Below are positions 1-7,439 of a stretch of DNA of 14,687 bases, in pieces. Origin of the DNA: Christensenella sp. UBA7862 (GTDB lineage Bacteria; Bacillota; Clostridia; Christensenellales; UBA1242); contig DLSM01000005.1 of assembly GCA_002500135.1 (NCBI GenBank), forward strand, positions 1-14,687, read 5' to 3'. The notes below the pieces were generated by a model, which made no database searches, had not been told where the DNA came from, and saw nothing but the letters and a program-made list of their open reading frames with translations. Position numbers and translations under genes: made by a program. Within the stretch, counting starts at the first letter, position 1. The number at the start of each line of letters is the position of its first letter.

Positions 1-9
1 CCCCCCCCC
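1..9. repeat. Homopolymer C tract at window edge
   Basis: At least nine consecutive C on the plus strand (G on the coding minus strand), running into the window edge so the true length is unknown. It lies inside the coding region of the left-hand surface protein and encodes Gly-Gly-Gly. It could be a slippage-prone tract, or a poly-G read artefact at a contig end; the sequence alone cannot separate these. Confidence 0.6.
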
Positions 10-174
10 TGCCGGGTCAAAAGTCACGGTGTAATAGGGTCTAGAATACTTTACAGACACGTTTGAGGAAGTCCTTTGTTGAGTTGCTCCGAAGATGATA
101 ATGGACAAAAGAGCCATGACGAGTGTGTAATTTACGCAAAGCATGCCTACTCTCATTTTGTCCCAAAATCTCAT
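1..174 (-). CDS. Secreted Flg_new/InlB-B-type repeat surface protein, N-terminal fragment
   Basis: An open frame of 58 codons starts at the ATG at 174 and runs off the left edge. The N-terminus has a basic stretch (MRFWDKMRVG) and a hydrophobic core (YTLVMALLSIIIFGA, about residues 17-31), a signal peptide or membrane anchor. Residues about 47-58 read YYTVTFDPAGGG, the opening of a Listeria-Bacteroides (Flg_new, PF09479) repeat, whose common form is YTVTFDANGG. The start at 174 is chosen because GAGGAG lies ten bases upstream; ATGs at 156 and 144 are in frame but lack such a site. A near-consensus promoter lies 36 bases upstream of the start. Such proteins are extracellular in Gram-positive bacteria and probably act in adhesion; that role is inferred. 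Everything after residue 58 is missing. Confidence 0.75.
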   Translation of the reverse strand, partial: MRFWDKMRVGMLCVNYTLVMALLSIIIFGATQQRTSSNVSVKYSRPYYTVTFDPAGGG

Positions 175-209
175 TTTTTGTTTTCTCCTCTTAAACTTAT
201 TATATCAAA

Positions 210-238
210 ATTGTAAAATATATTTCCATACTTGTCAA
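210..238 (-). promoter_or_regulatory. Sigma-A-type promoter of the left surface-protein gene
   Basis: On the minus strand TTGACA (238-233) is followed by a 17-base spacer and TACAAT (215-210). The -35 is a perfect consensus and the -10 has one mismatch. Transcription would start near 203, giving a leader of about 30 bases that contains the GAGGAG site before the ATG at 174. It is divergent from the tRNA promoter at 429-457. Confidence 0.8.
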
Positions 239-428
239 GTTTTTAGGCGATGTTTTCAAAAACTGTATTTCAAAAAACAACTATTTTTGTATATTCACAC
301 AAGGTTATGGAAATACATATATATAGTTGGATATAACTTTAAATTGTATCGAAATTCCTTTGTGGACTGAGAAAATTCCCTAAAAAGAAAAAATTTTAAA
401 AAAAGTTTGTAAAACTTCAAAAAATTTC

Positions 429-457
429 TTGACTAATATTCATTTGTTTGATATATT
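429..457 (+). promoter_or_regulatory. tRNA operon promoter with A/T-rich upstream element
   Basis: TTGACT (429-434), a 17-base spacer and TATATT (452-457) form a strong sigma-A-type promoter. The stretch 378-428 just upstream is almost pure A/T with several A-runs, as expected of an UP element that boosts stable-RNA promoters. Transcription would start near 464, about 34 bases before the first tRNA; that leader contains a small TGCAT/ATGCA dyad. Confidence 0.78.
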
Positions 458-497
458 ATCTGTGCATTGTGATGATGCAGTGCAAAATAATGGATAT

Positions 498-572
498 GCG
501 GGGGTGGCTCAGTGGTAGAGCGTCACCTTGCCAAGGTGAATGTCGCGGGTCCGAATCCCGTCCTCCGCTCCA
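498..572 (+). tRNA. tRNA-Gly(GCC)
   Basis: Acceptor GCGGGGG pairs with CCTCCGC, with one G-T pair. The anticodon stem TCACC/GGTGA holds the loop TTGCCAA with anticodon GCC. The T arm contains GTCCGAATC and the CCA end is encoded at 570-572. First tRNA of a four-gene operon. Confidence 0.95.
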
Positions 573-575
573 TAT

Positions 576-652
576 GGGAGTATAGCTCAGTTGGTTAGAG
601 CACTTGCCTTACAAGCAAGGGGTCGTAGGTTCGAGTCCTACTGTTCCCACCA
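576..652 (+). tRNA. tRNA-Val(TAC)
   Basis: Acceptor GGGAGTA pairs with TGTTCCC (two G-T pairs). The anticodon stem CTTGC/GCAAG closes the loop CTTACAA with anticodon TAC. The T loop is the standard GTTCGAGTC and CCA is encoded at 650-652. Only three bases separate it from the tRNA-Gly gene. Confidence 0.96.
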
Positions 653-666
653 TCTGAGACTAACGT

Positions 667-740
<74 letters not shown>

Positions 741-765
741 AGACTACATAAGTTGCCACCTGTTT

Positions 766-851
766 GCCGAAGTGGTGAAACGGTAGACACAAGGGACTTA
801 AAATCCCTGGAAGGCGACTTCGTGCCGGTTCGAGTCCGGCCTTCGGCACCA
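766..851 (+). tRNA. tRNA-Leu(TAA)
   Basis: An 86-base class II tRNA with a long variable arm. Acceptor GCCGAAG pairs with CTTCGGC; the anticodon stem AGGGA/TCCCT closes the loop CTTAAAA with anticodon TAA; the T arm has GTTCGAGTC; CCA is encoded at 849-851. Last tRNA of the operon, directly followed by the terminator. Confidence 0.96.
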
Positions 852-889
852 GTGAAAAAAGACTTTCCGCAAGGAAAGTTTTTTTTCAC
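852..889 (+). terminator. Rho-independent terminator of the tRNA operon
   Basis: The stem ACTTTCC (862-868), loop GCAA and GGAAAGT (873-879) are followed by an eight-T run. The outer GTGAAAAA and TTTTTCAC can extend the stem, so it may also work for leftward transcripts. It begins one base after the tRNA-Leu CCA. Confidence 0.9.
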
Positions 890-912
890 AATGAAATTGA
901 ACCTAACAGTCC

Positions 913-1049
913 AATGATATTCACTACGTGAATGATATTCTTTTTGAATATTTCTCTGAGTAAAGCAATGATTTCTATTTTTCTTAATAAAACAAATAGA
1001 GCGAAGGCTTATATATTCTCAAAAAGAATGATATTTTTGCTTCGCAAAA
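913..1049. repeat. Mosaic of short hairpins punctuated by TGATATT
   Basis: Three direct TGATATT copies lie at 915-921, 933-939 and 1029-1035. Between or after them sit small perfect hairpins: TTCAC/GTGAA (920-932) and TTTTGC/GCAAAA (1035-1049). ATTCTTTTTGA at 937-947 is inverted as TCAAAAAGAAT at 1019-1029, so the two halves can also fold on each other across about 70 bases. No open frame here looks coding. It resembles the multi-copy palindromic intergenic repeats I know from gut Clostridia genomes, but I could not search for other copies. The rest of the non-coding stretch 891-1188 shows nothing else except the hairpin at 1085-1108. Confidence 0.55.
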
Positions 1050-1084
1050 GTGAAGGTCGATTAAGAATATATTTGCATTATGAG

Positions 1085-1108
1085 TGTCAATGAATAATAT
1101 CATTGACA
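1085..1108. repeat. Perfect 9-bp inverted repeat
   Basis: TGTCAATGA (1085-1093) and TCATTGACA (1100-1108) are perfect inverted copies around a six-base ATAATA centre. There is no T-run after it on either strand, so it is not an intrinsic terminator. It could be the outer hairpin of the adjacent repeat mosaic or a protein-binding dyad; the sequence does not decide. Confidence 0.6.
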
Positions 1109-1188
1109 TTAAAAGATATGCCAATAGCATTTAAAATTGCAAACAATTACATACTTCTTCCCTGCATTATTGGAGAGTTTGATATAGC

Positions 1189-1239
1189 AAAAAAGTGAGA
1201 TTTGATGGGAATTTTTAATTCCTTTATCTCACTTTTTTT
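1189..1239 (-). terminator. Terminator at the end of the dcw operon
   Basis: On the minus strand GTGAGA and TCTCAC form the base of a stem, an inner GGAATT/AATTCC strengthens it, and a run of six T follows. A-runs and T-runs flank both sides, so it could act on both strands. It lies 25 bases after the stop of the Cys-rich peptide gene, which places that gene inside the dcw transcript. Confidence 0.8.
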
Positions 1240-1264
1240 CGGAGACTATTGCGTTATGTTACGA

Positions 1265-1351
1265 TTATTTTCCGCAACATTCGGCATCTCTTCCGCCGCA
1301 AGCACCACAGCATTTTGCTTTTCTTGATGCTTTTTTGCTTTCACGAGCCAT
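1265..1351 (-). CDS. 28-residue Cys-rich basic peptide, unknown function
   Basis: I do not recognise this gene, which is below usual gene-calling length. It runs from ATG at 1351 to TAA at 1265 and encodes 28 residues. The first 13 are strongly basic (MARESKKASRKAK) and the rest is CCGACGGRDAECCGK, with five Cys arranged CC-x2-C-x6-CC and many Gly. The ribosome site AGGAGGTG ends four bases before the ATG and is the best in the window. The gene begins 63 bases after the ftsQ stop and is followed by a terminator, so it is probably the last dcw cistron; a TTGACA at 1413-1408 could give a separate promoter, but the matching -10 is poor. The Cys pattern suggests metal or redox binding; no modification enzyme is nearby to support a peptide-natural-product precursor. 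Both ideas are inference. Confidence 0.65.
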   Translation of the reverse strand: MARESKKASRKAKCCGACGGRDAECCGK

Positions 1352-1414
1352 TGCGCACCTCCTATGTTTATTGTGTGCGATATTCCCTTAAACATACAAC
1401 CAAATTATGTCAAT

Positions 1415-2248
1415 TTATGCTCGCCACGACACATTTTTATTGTTGTCAATTTTAAGTGTGCCGTGTGTGGTTTTTATGGGTTCTTTTGCTTGCAATGTAA
1501 AATATGCGTTGCAAAGTTTGAGCAATTTCTCGTCAAACTTTTTAAGGACATTTTCCACTTCCATATTAAGCCCTGTGTGGGTTGAAAGTTGAAGGCTAAC
1601 TGTTTGGTCGTTTAGGTCAAAGCAAAGGGCTTTTATGTTGTCAAAAAAGCGGCTGTCAAGTGTGGAATAACAATATATGTTTGCCGTTGCGGAAAAGACT
1701 TTGTTATTTTGTGACAAAAACTCGCCACAAGTCAAGACATTTTCGTTCAAGTCAAAGAAGGTGAAAAAGTCCTGTGGAATTCCATTTTTGGAGAATGTAA
1801 TTTCCCTAATCTGATTTTCGCTTTGCGATAGATTTTCTGCAAATTCTTGCAATGGCTGAATGGATAAAATTTTGAACTCACTATCCAAGGAATATGCCTT
1901 TGAAGTGCTTGCGAAAAAGAAAACTGGTTCCCTCGTGCAGACTTTGATGAGAAGTTTGTTGGGAAAAACTTTCTCCGTTCCGAGGACTTTCAGTTTTGGC
2001 TCGTTGTATTCAATTTGCCCGTTGTATTTGTCGTTTTGCACAAAAAAAATTGACGAGCCGTAGTCAAATGAGGTTTCGTTTAAAATTTTTTGCTTTATGG
2101 ACAGCGTTTCTGGCGAGGATAGGGTTTGTCCATTTTTTAAGAACACGACATCAACTGTTTTAAGTTCAAAAATTGCAGACGAAAAGGAAAATACAAGCAC
2201 AAAAATTAAGGATATAACTAGGACAAGCAGAAGTCGTCTTTTTTTCAT
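1415..2248 (-). CDS. ftsQ: Cell division protein FtsQ/DivIB
   Basis: A 277-residue bitopic membrane protein of the divisome, which in characterised bacteria bridges FtsL/FtsB-type proteins and regulates septal peptidoglycan synthesis. A basic tail (MKKRR) precedes one membrane segment at about residues 6-27. The outside part begins with a POTRA-like region and carries the FtsQ-type stretch NEPKLKVLGTEKVFPNKLLI followed by CTREP (about residues 82-107), matching the usual P-x-V-x-V-x-R-x-FPxxLxIxVxEREP pattern. The remaining 170 residues are divergent. AGGAG lies seven bases before the ATG, inside the end of murA, whose stop is two bases upstream, so the two genes are probably translationally coupled. 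FtsQ is usually followed by ftsA or ftsZ; here neither follows. Identification rests on the POTRA-end motif, topology and position. Confidence 0.82.
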   Translation of the reverse strand: MKKRRLLLVLVISLIFVLVFSFSSAIFELKTVDVVFLKNGQTLSSPETLSIKQKILNETSFDYGSSIFFVQNDKYNGQIEYNEPKLKVLGTEKVFPNKLLIKVCTREPVFFFASTSKAYSLDSEFKILSIQPLQEFAENLSQSENQIREITFSKNGIPQDFFTFFDLNENVLTCGEFLSQNNKVFSATANIYCYSTLDSRFFDNIKALCFDLNDQTVSLQLSTHTGLNMEVENVLKKFDEKLLKLCNAYFTLQAKEPIKTTHGTLKIDNNKNVSWRA

Positions 2249-2250
2249 TT

Positions 2251-3510
2251 TTACACTCCTTTTGTTCGTTTTATATCCGCACCAAGTGAAGAAAACACCT
2301 CCTCAAGTTTTTCATATCCACGGTCTATTAAGTGAACATTTGAAATGGTGGTTTTGCCTTCCGCCATAAGCCCCGCAAGCACAAGCGATGCCCCCGCCCT
2401 TAGGTCACTTGCAGTTACTTCTGCCCCAAAGAGTTTATCCACGCCTGTGACGATTGCAACTCTATCTCGGGTTACAATATTCGCCCCCATTTTGACCAGT
2501 TCTGCCACGTGTTTTAAGCGAGTTTCAAAAAGGTTTTCAGTGATAACACAAGTGCCTATGCTAGTTGTTTGCAGAGCCAAACTTTGTGGCTGCAAGTCGG
2601 TTGGAAAGCCCGGATATGGCAATGTTTCGATGTTTCCAAAAGTGCGTAATCTTTTGTTTGAAGTTACCCTTATACTATCACCAACAGTTTCCATTTGCAA
2701 GCCAGATTCACGCAGTTTGGTCAAAAGCGAGCAAATATGTTCTTTTTGGACATTTTTCACCAACACATCGCCGCCACAGCACGCCACAGCCAAAATATAT
2801 GTCCCAGCAATAATTCTATCTGAAACAGGCGTCCAAACTGTGGAATGTAAACTCTCCACCCCTTCAATTTCAATGAAATCACTGCCCGCTCCAGAAATTT
2901 TTGCCCCCATAGAGTTAAGAAAATTTTGTAAATCGACAATTTCTGGCTCTTTGGCACAGTTCATAATAGTCGTTCGCCCGTTGCCTAAAACCGCCGCCAT
3001 AATGATATTTTCAGTTGCCCCAACACTTGGATAATCAAGGTGAATGTTATTCCCCACAATTTGTGCTGTTTCGCACTTAATAACCCCATGTCTTTCAAGA
3101 ATATCTATGCCAAGACTTCTAAGCCCTTTGAGATGCAAATCTATAGGTCTTGCACCAATTTCGCACCCACCTGGATATGGGACAACCGCCTTTTTAAGTC
3201 TTCCTACAAGAGGGCCCAAAAGAAAGATTGACGACCGAATTTTCTTCGCCAAATTCTTTGGAACATTTGGGTCACAAATACTTGTGCAATCTATGACAAG
3301 AGTTCTATCTACTTTTTCAATCTTAGCCCCAAGAGATGTCAAAATATCAAGCATACAATTTATGTCCGAAAAGTTTGGACAGTTGTGCAAAACAACCACC
3401 CCGTCACACAAAACACACCCCGCAAGAATAGCAAGATAAGAGTTTTTGGCACAAGGAACAGTGACCTCACCAAAAAGTTTGTTGCCACCAACAATTTCAA
3501 ATTTATCCAT
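2251..3510 (-). CDS. murA: UDP-N-acetylglucosamine 1-carboxyvinyltransferase MurA
   Basis: Cytoplasmic enzyme that transfers enolpyruvate from PEP to UDP-GlcNAc, the first committed step of peptidoglycan synthesis. With the start at the ATG at 3510 the protein has 419 residues, the family's usual length, and the key residues fall on or next to E. coli numbering: Lys22-Asn23 (AKNS), the loop Cys116 (PGGCEIGARP), Asp305 (GFPTDLQPQ), Arg371 (DLRAGA) and Arg397 (IDRGYE). The loop Cys is the fosfomycin target, so a sensitive enzyme is expected. An in-frame TTG at 3522 is less likely because it overlaps the weak GGGG ribosome site. It lies 158 bases after ftsW, the interval where murG often sits, and two bases before ftsQ. 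Residue 20 is Cys where Gly is usual before AKN. Confidence 0.96.
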   Translation of the reverse strand: MDKFEIVGGNKLFGEVTVPCAKNSYLAILAGCVLCDGVVVLHNCPNFSDINCMLDILTSLGAKIEKVDRTLVIDCTSICDPNVPKNLAKKIRSSIFLLGPLVGRLKKAVVPYPGGCEIGARPIDLHLKGLRSLGIDILERHGVIKCETAQIVGNNIHLDYPSVGATENIIMAAVLGNGRTTIMNCAKEPEIVDLQNFLNSMGAKISGAGSDFIEIEGVESLHSTVWTPVSDRIIAGTYILAVACCGGDVLVKNVQKEHICSLLTKLRESGLQMETVGDSIRVTSNKRLRTFGNIETLPYPGFPTDLQPQSLALQTTSIGTCVITENLFETRLKHVAELVKMGANIVTRDRVAIVTGVDKLFGAEVTASDLRAGASLVLAGLMAEGKTTISNVHLIDRGYEKLEEVFSSLGADIKRTKGV

Positions 3511-3668
3511 TTTACCCCACAAAACTATGTATATATCATTTTATGGAGAAAAACATTTTTCTGACACAAAATGCAAACTTAAACTCATTTGCAATTTTTG
3601 AATATGATTATTTTGCTATCAATTTGGATTTAATTAAAGCAGTTGAAAAATTAAATTTATATGTCGCT

Positions 3669-4871
3669 TTATTCTTTTCCCTTTTTAAATTTCAACGAAA
3701 ACTCCTGGAATGAGAGTTCATTTTGTTGTGACTGGCGGTCGATGTTTAGTAGAATTCCCACTGCACCCATAAAGCACGCAACAGATGTTGAGCCGCTGGA
3801 TATGAATGGAAGTGGAAGCCCCGTAGGCGGGATAAGACCCGTGACGACAGCGATGTTAAGCATTGTTTGCACTCCAATTATTGCCGTTATGCCACTTGCG
3901 AGATAACACCCGAAGCGGTTTTTGCTGTTTAGGGCGATTTTAATTCCACACACGATAACTGCAAGATAGCATAACAATATTATTGTGCTTCCGAGAAAGC
4001 CCCATTCTTCTGCGATGACGGAAAAGATGAAATCACTTTCTGCAAATGGAAGAAAGAGATATTTTTGTCTGGAAGAAAAAAGTCCTGTGCCTAAAAAGCC
4101 GCCACCACCCACGGCGAAGAAAGATTGAATAAGTTGATAACCTTCTCCCTTTGGACTTGCCCATGGGTCAATAAAGGCGAGAAGTCGCAAGAGTCTATAT
4201 GGTTCTATGATAATTAAAACTGGCACAAGTGCAAGTGCGGGAACGGCGAGCATTGCCATATGCTTAAAAGATATCCCCCCCACAAAAAGCATTACAAGCA
4301 TAACAATTCCAACACACATGGTTATGGACATATTTGGCTCTAGGATAATGAGCAAACACATTCCCACTCCGCCCGCCACCACTGGAAGAATACTTTTGAA
4401 ATTTTTGATATCTCCATTGTGTTTTGAAAGATAACTGCTTGCAAAAATGACAAAACAAAATTTGGCTATTTCGCTTGACTGAATTGTGAAACCCGGCAAT
4501 CTTATCCAACGTCTTGCCCCATAATTTTCCACCCCAAGCCCCGGCACAAAGACAAGGGCAAGCAATATGTATCCTACAATAAGTGCAATAAGTCCAAAGG
4601 GCTTTAGTCTGTTATAGTCAAGACGTCTTAGCAAAATCATGGCAACAAAACCTAAAACAAAGCCTATGATTTGTTTTGTAAGAAAGAAAAATTCGTTGTT
4701 ATAGTGTCTTTTCGCATAATAGAAACTGGCACTATACACCATAAGCACGCCAAACAAACTTAAAAACAACACAAGCGTCACAAGCACCCAGCCACTTTTG
4801 CTTTGCGTCTTCCAAAAGGACTTATGGCTTGTCTTTTTATTCTTTGCTCTTAAAATTGATTTCCCTTCCAC
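3669..4871 (-). CDS. ftsW: SEDS peptidoglycan glycosyltransferase FtsW/SpoVE
   Basis: A 400-residue polytopic membrane protein that polymerises lipid II into glycan strands at the septum together with a class B PBP, here FtsI. A basic cytoplasmic tail of about 28 residues precedes roughly ten membrane segments. Family signatures in order are ARRWIRLPG followed by QSSEIAKF (QPSE is usual), DPWASPKGEGYQLIQSF, AESDFIFSVIAEEWGFLG and TGLIPPTGLPLPFISSGSTS. The start is the GTG at 4871, seven bases after AAGGA. It is preceded by 124 bases after the murD stop and followed by 158 bases before murA. No rodA-type context is seen, so FtsW (or SpoVE, its sporulation paralogue in Clostridia and Bacilli) is the better name. 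Confidence 0.94.
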   Translation of the reverse strand: MEGKSILRAKNKKTSHKSFWKTQSKSGWVLVTLVLFLSLFGVLMVYSASFYYAKRHYNNEFFFLTKQIIGFVLGFVAMILLRRLDYNRLKPFGLIALIVGYILLALVFVPGLGVENYGARRWIRLPGFTIQSSEIAKFCFVIFASSYLSKHNGDIKNFKSILPVVAGGVGMCLLIILEPNMSITMCVGIVMLVMLFVGGISFKHMAMLAVPALALVPVLIIIEPYRLLRLLAFIDPWASPKGEGYQLIQSFFAVGGGGFLGTGLFSSRQKYLFLPFAESDFIFSVIAEEWGFLGSTIILLCYLAVIVCGIKIALNSKNRFGCYLASGITAIIGVQTMLNIAVVTGLIPPTGLPLPFISSGSTSVACFMGAVGILLNIDRQSQQNELSFQEFSLKFKKGKE

Positions 4872-4995
4872 TTGCCTATCCTTTTATTTGTTTTATTATT
4901 TAATACTTATGTTGGTAAATATATTTTTTAAGATATTATCTATCTATATCTCACTTCTTTTGCTACTCCACTCACCTTATCCGTTATGTGTTCGT

Positions 4996-6315
4996 TTAAA
5001 AATACTCTTCAATGTATTCCAAAAACTTATTTCCTCGGTCTTTATAGTTTTCAAATTCGTCAAAACTCGCACTGCCTGGGGATAGCAACACATCACAACC
5101 TTCATTCTTACACGCTTCAAAGGTTGCTTCTTTAAGTGTTTTGTATCCTTTGACACTTAACCCACAATCTTGCGCTTCTTTTATGATATTGTTTGAAATT
5201 TCACCAAAAGCGAGTATTTTCACAACATTTTGTGGCATAGTTTCAAAAATCTGCTTATATGATAACCCCTTGTCACTGCCACCAAGCAAAAGCACAATAT
5301 CCCTGTTTGTATCCATTGCCTCAAGTGCAACTTTCACAGCGTCTATGTTCGTTGCCTTGCTATCGTCAAAAAATCTAACATTTCCCACTGTCTTTACAAG
5401 TTGTAATCTGTGTTCACTTGGAACAAAAGTTTTTATTCCTTGCACAATGTGTTTATTTTTTATTCTAAGCAACTTACAAATCACAACGCTTGCCATGACG
5501 TTTTCTAAATTATGCTTGCCCAAAATTGGGACGTCTGAAACATTGCACACCACTTCGGCACTTTTGCCATTGTCAAACCAGATTTTATCATCAATGATGT
5601 AGCAACTGTTTTTTTGCTCGCCAAAGCCGAATGTGTATATATTTGACTTAATTTTGCCGCAGCCTAGTCCCGCTTTTATAACCGCATAGTCTTTTGCCCC
5701 TTGATTTGCAAAAATGCGATATTTCATGTCCTCATAATTCTTCATTGTTTTGTGTCTGTCAAGGTGGTCTTGTGTTATGTTAAGAAGACATGAAATATGT
5801 GGGTGGAAGGTTTTAACTGCTTCCAGTTGAAAACTGCTTGTTTCGCAGACAAAAATTTTGCCGCGAGAGTGTTTGAGTTTTGAACAAATCGGAACACCAA
5901 TATTGCCAACAAGTTCGTGTTTTTTGCCCGCCACCTTTAAGATATTCCCAACAAGGCGTATTGTGGTGGTTTTGCCATTTGTGCCAGTTATTGCAACAAG
6001 TTTGCCCTTGAAATTTCTTGCTCCAAGTTCCAGTTCACTTTTGACTTCTTTGCCTATTGTTTTGGCATATGAAATATTTTTGTCAAACACGCTGACAGAC
6101 GGGCTTATAACAATTAAGTCCATGCCATCTATCACGTCTTTATTTATCGAATTTAGAGCAAAGACATTGTATGTGGACGAAAATCTCGAGATTATTTCCT
6201 TTTGGACGTCAATGTTGCTATCATAAACAAAGAATTTGTCTTTTTTGTTATACAAATAGTCAAAACTTGCCTTGCCACTTGAAGCAAAGCCCCAAATTAA
6301 AATGCTTTTACGCAT
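4996..6315 (-). CDS. murD: UDP-N-acetylmuramoylalanine-D-glutamate ligase MurD
   Basis: Cytoplasmic ATP-dependent ligase that adds D-glutamate to UDP-MurNAc-L-Ala. The 439 residues carry the three Mur ligase domains: an N-terminal UDP-binding region with WGFASSGKAS (8-17), a central ATPase domain with GTNGKTTT (111-118), ETSSFQLE (158-165), NITQDHLDRH (179-188) and Lys198 (MKYRIF) at the usual carbamylated position, then EHRLQLV and FFDDSKATN, and a C-terminal domain ending in LLSPGSASFDEFENYKDRG. These last two motifs separate MurD from MurC, MurE and MurF. AAAGGAG lies four bases before the ATG, and the mraY stop is 16 bases upstream. Confidence 0.96.
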   Translation of the reverse strand: MRKSILIWGFASSGKASFDYLYNKKDKFFVYDSNIDVQKEIISRFSSTYNVFALNSINKDVIDGMDLIVISPSVSVFDKNISYAKTIGKEVKSELELGARNFKGKLVAITGTNGKTTTIRLVGNILKVAGKKHELVGNIGVPICSKLKHSRGKIFVCETSSFQLEAVKTFHPHISCLLNITQDHLDRHKTMKNYEDMKYRIFANQGAKDYAVIKAGLGCGKIKSNIYTFGFGEQKNSCYIIDDKIWFDNGKSAEVVCNVSDVPILGKHNLENVMASVVICKLLRIKNKHIVQGIKTFVPSEHRLQLVKTVGNVRFFDDSKATNIDAVKVALEAMDTNRDIVLLLGGSDKGLSYKQIFETMPQNVVKILAFGEISNNIIKEAQDCGLSVKGYKTLKEATFEACKNEGCDVLLSPGSASFDEFENYKDRGNKFLEYIEEYF

Positions 6316-6331
6316 AAAACTCCTTTGCGAC

Positions 6332-7315
6332 TTACAAAAGACTTAACACAAACACAGTGCTTAGTCCCAAAATGAAGGTCACAACAATATATATGAATAC
6401 AATTTTTGTTTCATACATGCCCTTATGCTCCAAATGGTGATGAAATGGTGCCATGAGGAAAATTCTTTTGCGAGTGCGTTTGAAATGCAAAACTTGCAAG
6501 ATTACACTGACGCTTGACACCACAAACATCAGCCCAACAATGGGAATGTATAGGCTTGTCCCGTTTAGGACGCATACAACACTCATAAGCCCGCCAAGTG
6601 CAAGCGAGCCCGTGTCACCCATAAAGATTCTGGCTGGAAAAAAGTTAAACACCAAAAACGCAAGCAACCCGCCACTTGCTGCAAAAAATATTAAGTTGAG
6701 ATTTTGTGCTTGCAAGGCATATTCTTCGCCCGAAATTCTAATATAAAATGTTGCAACAAACGCCATAACAACAAAAAACACAAATGACACACTGCCCGCC
6801 AATCCGTCAAGCCCGTCTGTAAGATTTACACTGTTTGTTGTCGCCAAAAAGACAAGGACAATGTATGGAATGACAAGCCAGCCAAAATTAACTCTAGTTT
6901 TTGAAAAAGGAAGCCAAATTTGAGATAATTCTGGGTTTCTGAACGCAAAAACTGCAACAATTATGGCAATAAGCAGCTGAAATATGATTTTTTGATAAGG
7001 TCTAAGCCCCAAGTTGCGTTTGAATTTGATTTTTATGTAGTCATCAAGAAATCCAACCAGCGCATATGCTGCAAAAACGCATAAACATAAAATTGGAACG
7101 AGTTTTTGCCCTTTGAAAAAGAAAATTGATACAAGAATTGTTGGCAGTATGAAAATTAACCCGCCCATTGTTGGAGTGCCTTGTTTTGAGTTGTGTTCGC
7201 CGACATATTCGGAGATAGTTTGTCCAAACTTAACTTTTTTGGCAAATTTTATGTAAAAAGGAGCAAAAATCATGCTTGTTGCAAAAGTTATTATAAAAAC
7301 GAGATAATCTGCCAT
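6332..7315 (-). CDS. mraY: Phospho-N-acetylmuramoyl-pentapeptide transferase MraY
   Basis: Integral membrane enzyme that moves phospho-MurNAc-pentapeptide onto undecaprenyl phosphate to make lipid I. The protein has 327 residues and about ten membrane segments. The active-site signatures are all present: DDYIKIKFKRN (91-101), NLTDGLDGLAG (164-174), FMGDTGSLALGG (231-242) and the MraY-specific APFHHHLEHKGM (289-300). The ATG at 7315 has only a weak ribosome site (GGGTG, four bases away). The 124 bases between murE and mraY contain no gene, although murF commonly sits there; TTGACT at 7377-7372 has no well-placed -10, so an internal promoter is only possible. Confidence 0.96.
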   Translation of the reverse strand: MADYLVFIITFATSMIFAPFYIKFAKKVKFGQTISEYVGEHNSKQGTPTMGGLIFILPTILVSIFFFKGQKLVPILCLCVFAAYALVGFLDDYIKIKFKRNLGLRPYQKIIFQLLIAIIVAVFAFRNPELSQIWLPFSKTRVNFGWLVIPYIVLVFLATTNSVNLTDGLDGLAGSVSFVFFVVMAFVATFYIRISGEEYALQAQNLNLIFFAASGGLLAFLVFNFFPARIFMGDTGSLALGGLMSVVCVLNGTSLYIPIVGLMFVVSSVSVILQVLHFKRTRKRIFLMAPFHHHLEHKGMYETKIVFIYIVVTFILGLSTVFVLSLL

Positions 7316-7439
7316 ATTTCACCCACTTTTTTAAATTTTTATAAGTTGTCACATCAATATATATTAAACTTGCAGTCAATATTATTATCCGCCTTTGCAT
7401 AAATAAAATGCTGTCATTTCTTTTCCAAAAAACGGGAAT

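Noticed and set aside
143..370. Plus-strand frame of 75 residues
   Set aside because: It runs against the left surface-protein gene and its promoter, has no ribosome site, and is low-complexity hydrophobic translation of A/T-rich DNA.
300..370. Possible DnaA box or origin near the divergent promoters
   Set aside because: No TTATCCACA match or cluster of boxes is present; the region is only A/T-rich promoter DNA.
1385..1413. Possible separate promoter (TTGACA) for the Cys-rich peptide gene
   Set aside because: The -35 is perfect, but the 17-base position gives TAAGGG, a poor -10; co-transcription with ftsQ is simpler.
1249..1592. Several plus-strand frames over the Cys-rich peptide gene and the end of ftsQ
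   Set aside because: They are antisense to supported genes and show no ribosome sites or family motifs.
2345..3034. A 229-residue plus-strand frame inside murA
   Set aside because: It is the antisense shadow of murA, whose catalytic residues are all conserved on the other strand.
3523..3668. Dyads TGCAAA/TTTGCA and AGAAAAA/TTTTTCT between ftsW and murA
   Set aside because: They are short, A/T-rich and lack a proper T-run after a GC stem, so neither a terminator nor an operator is supported.
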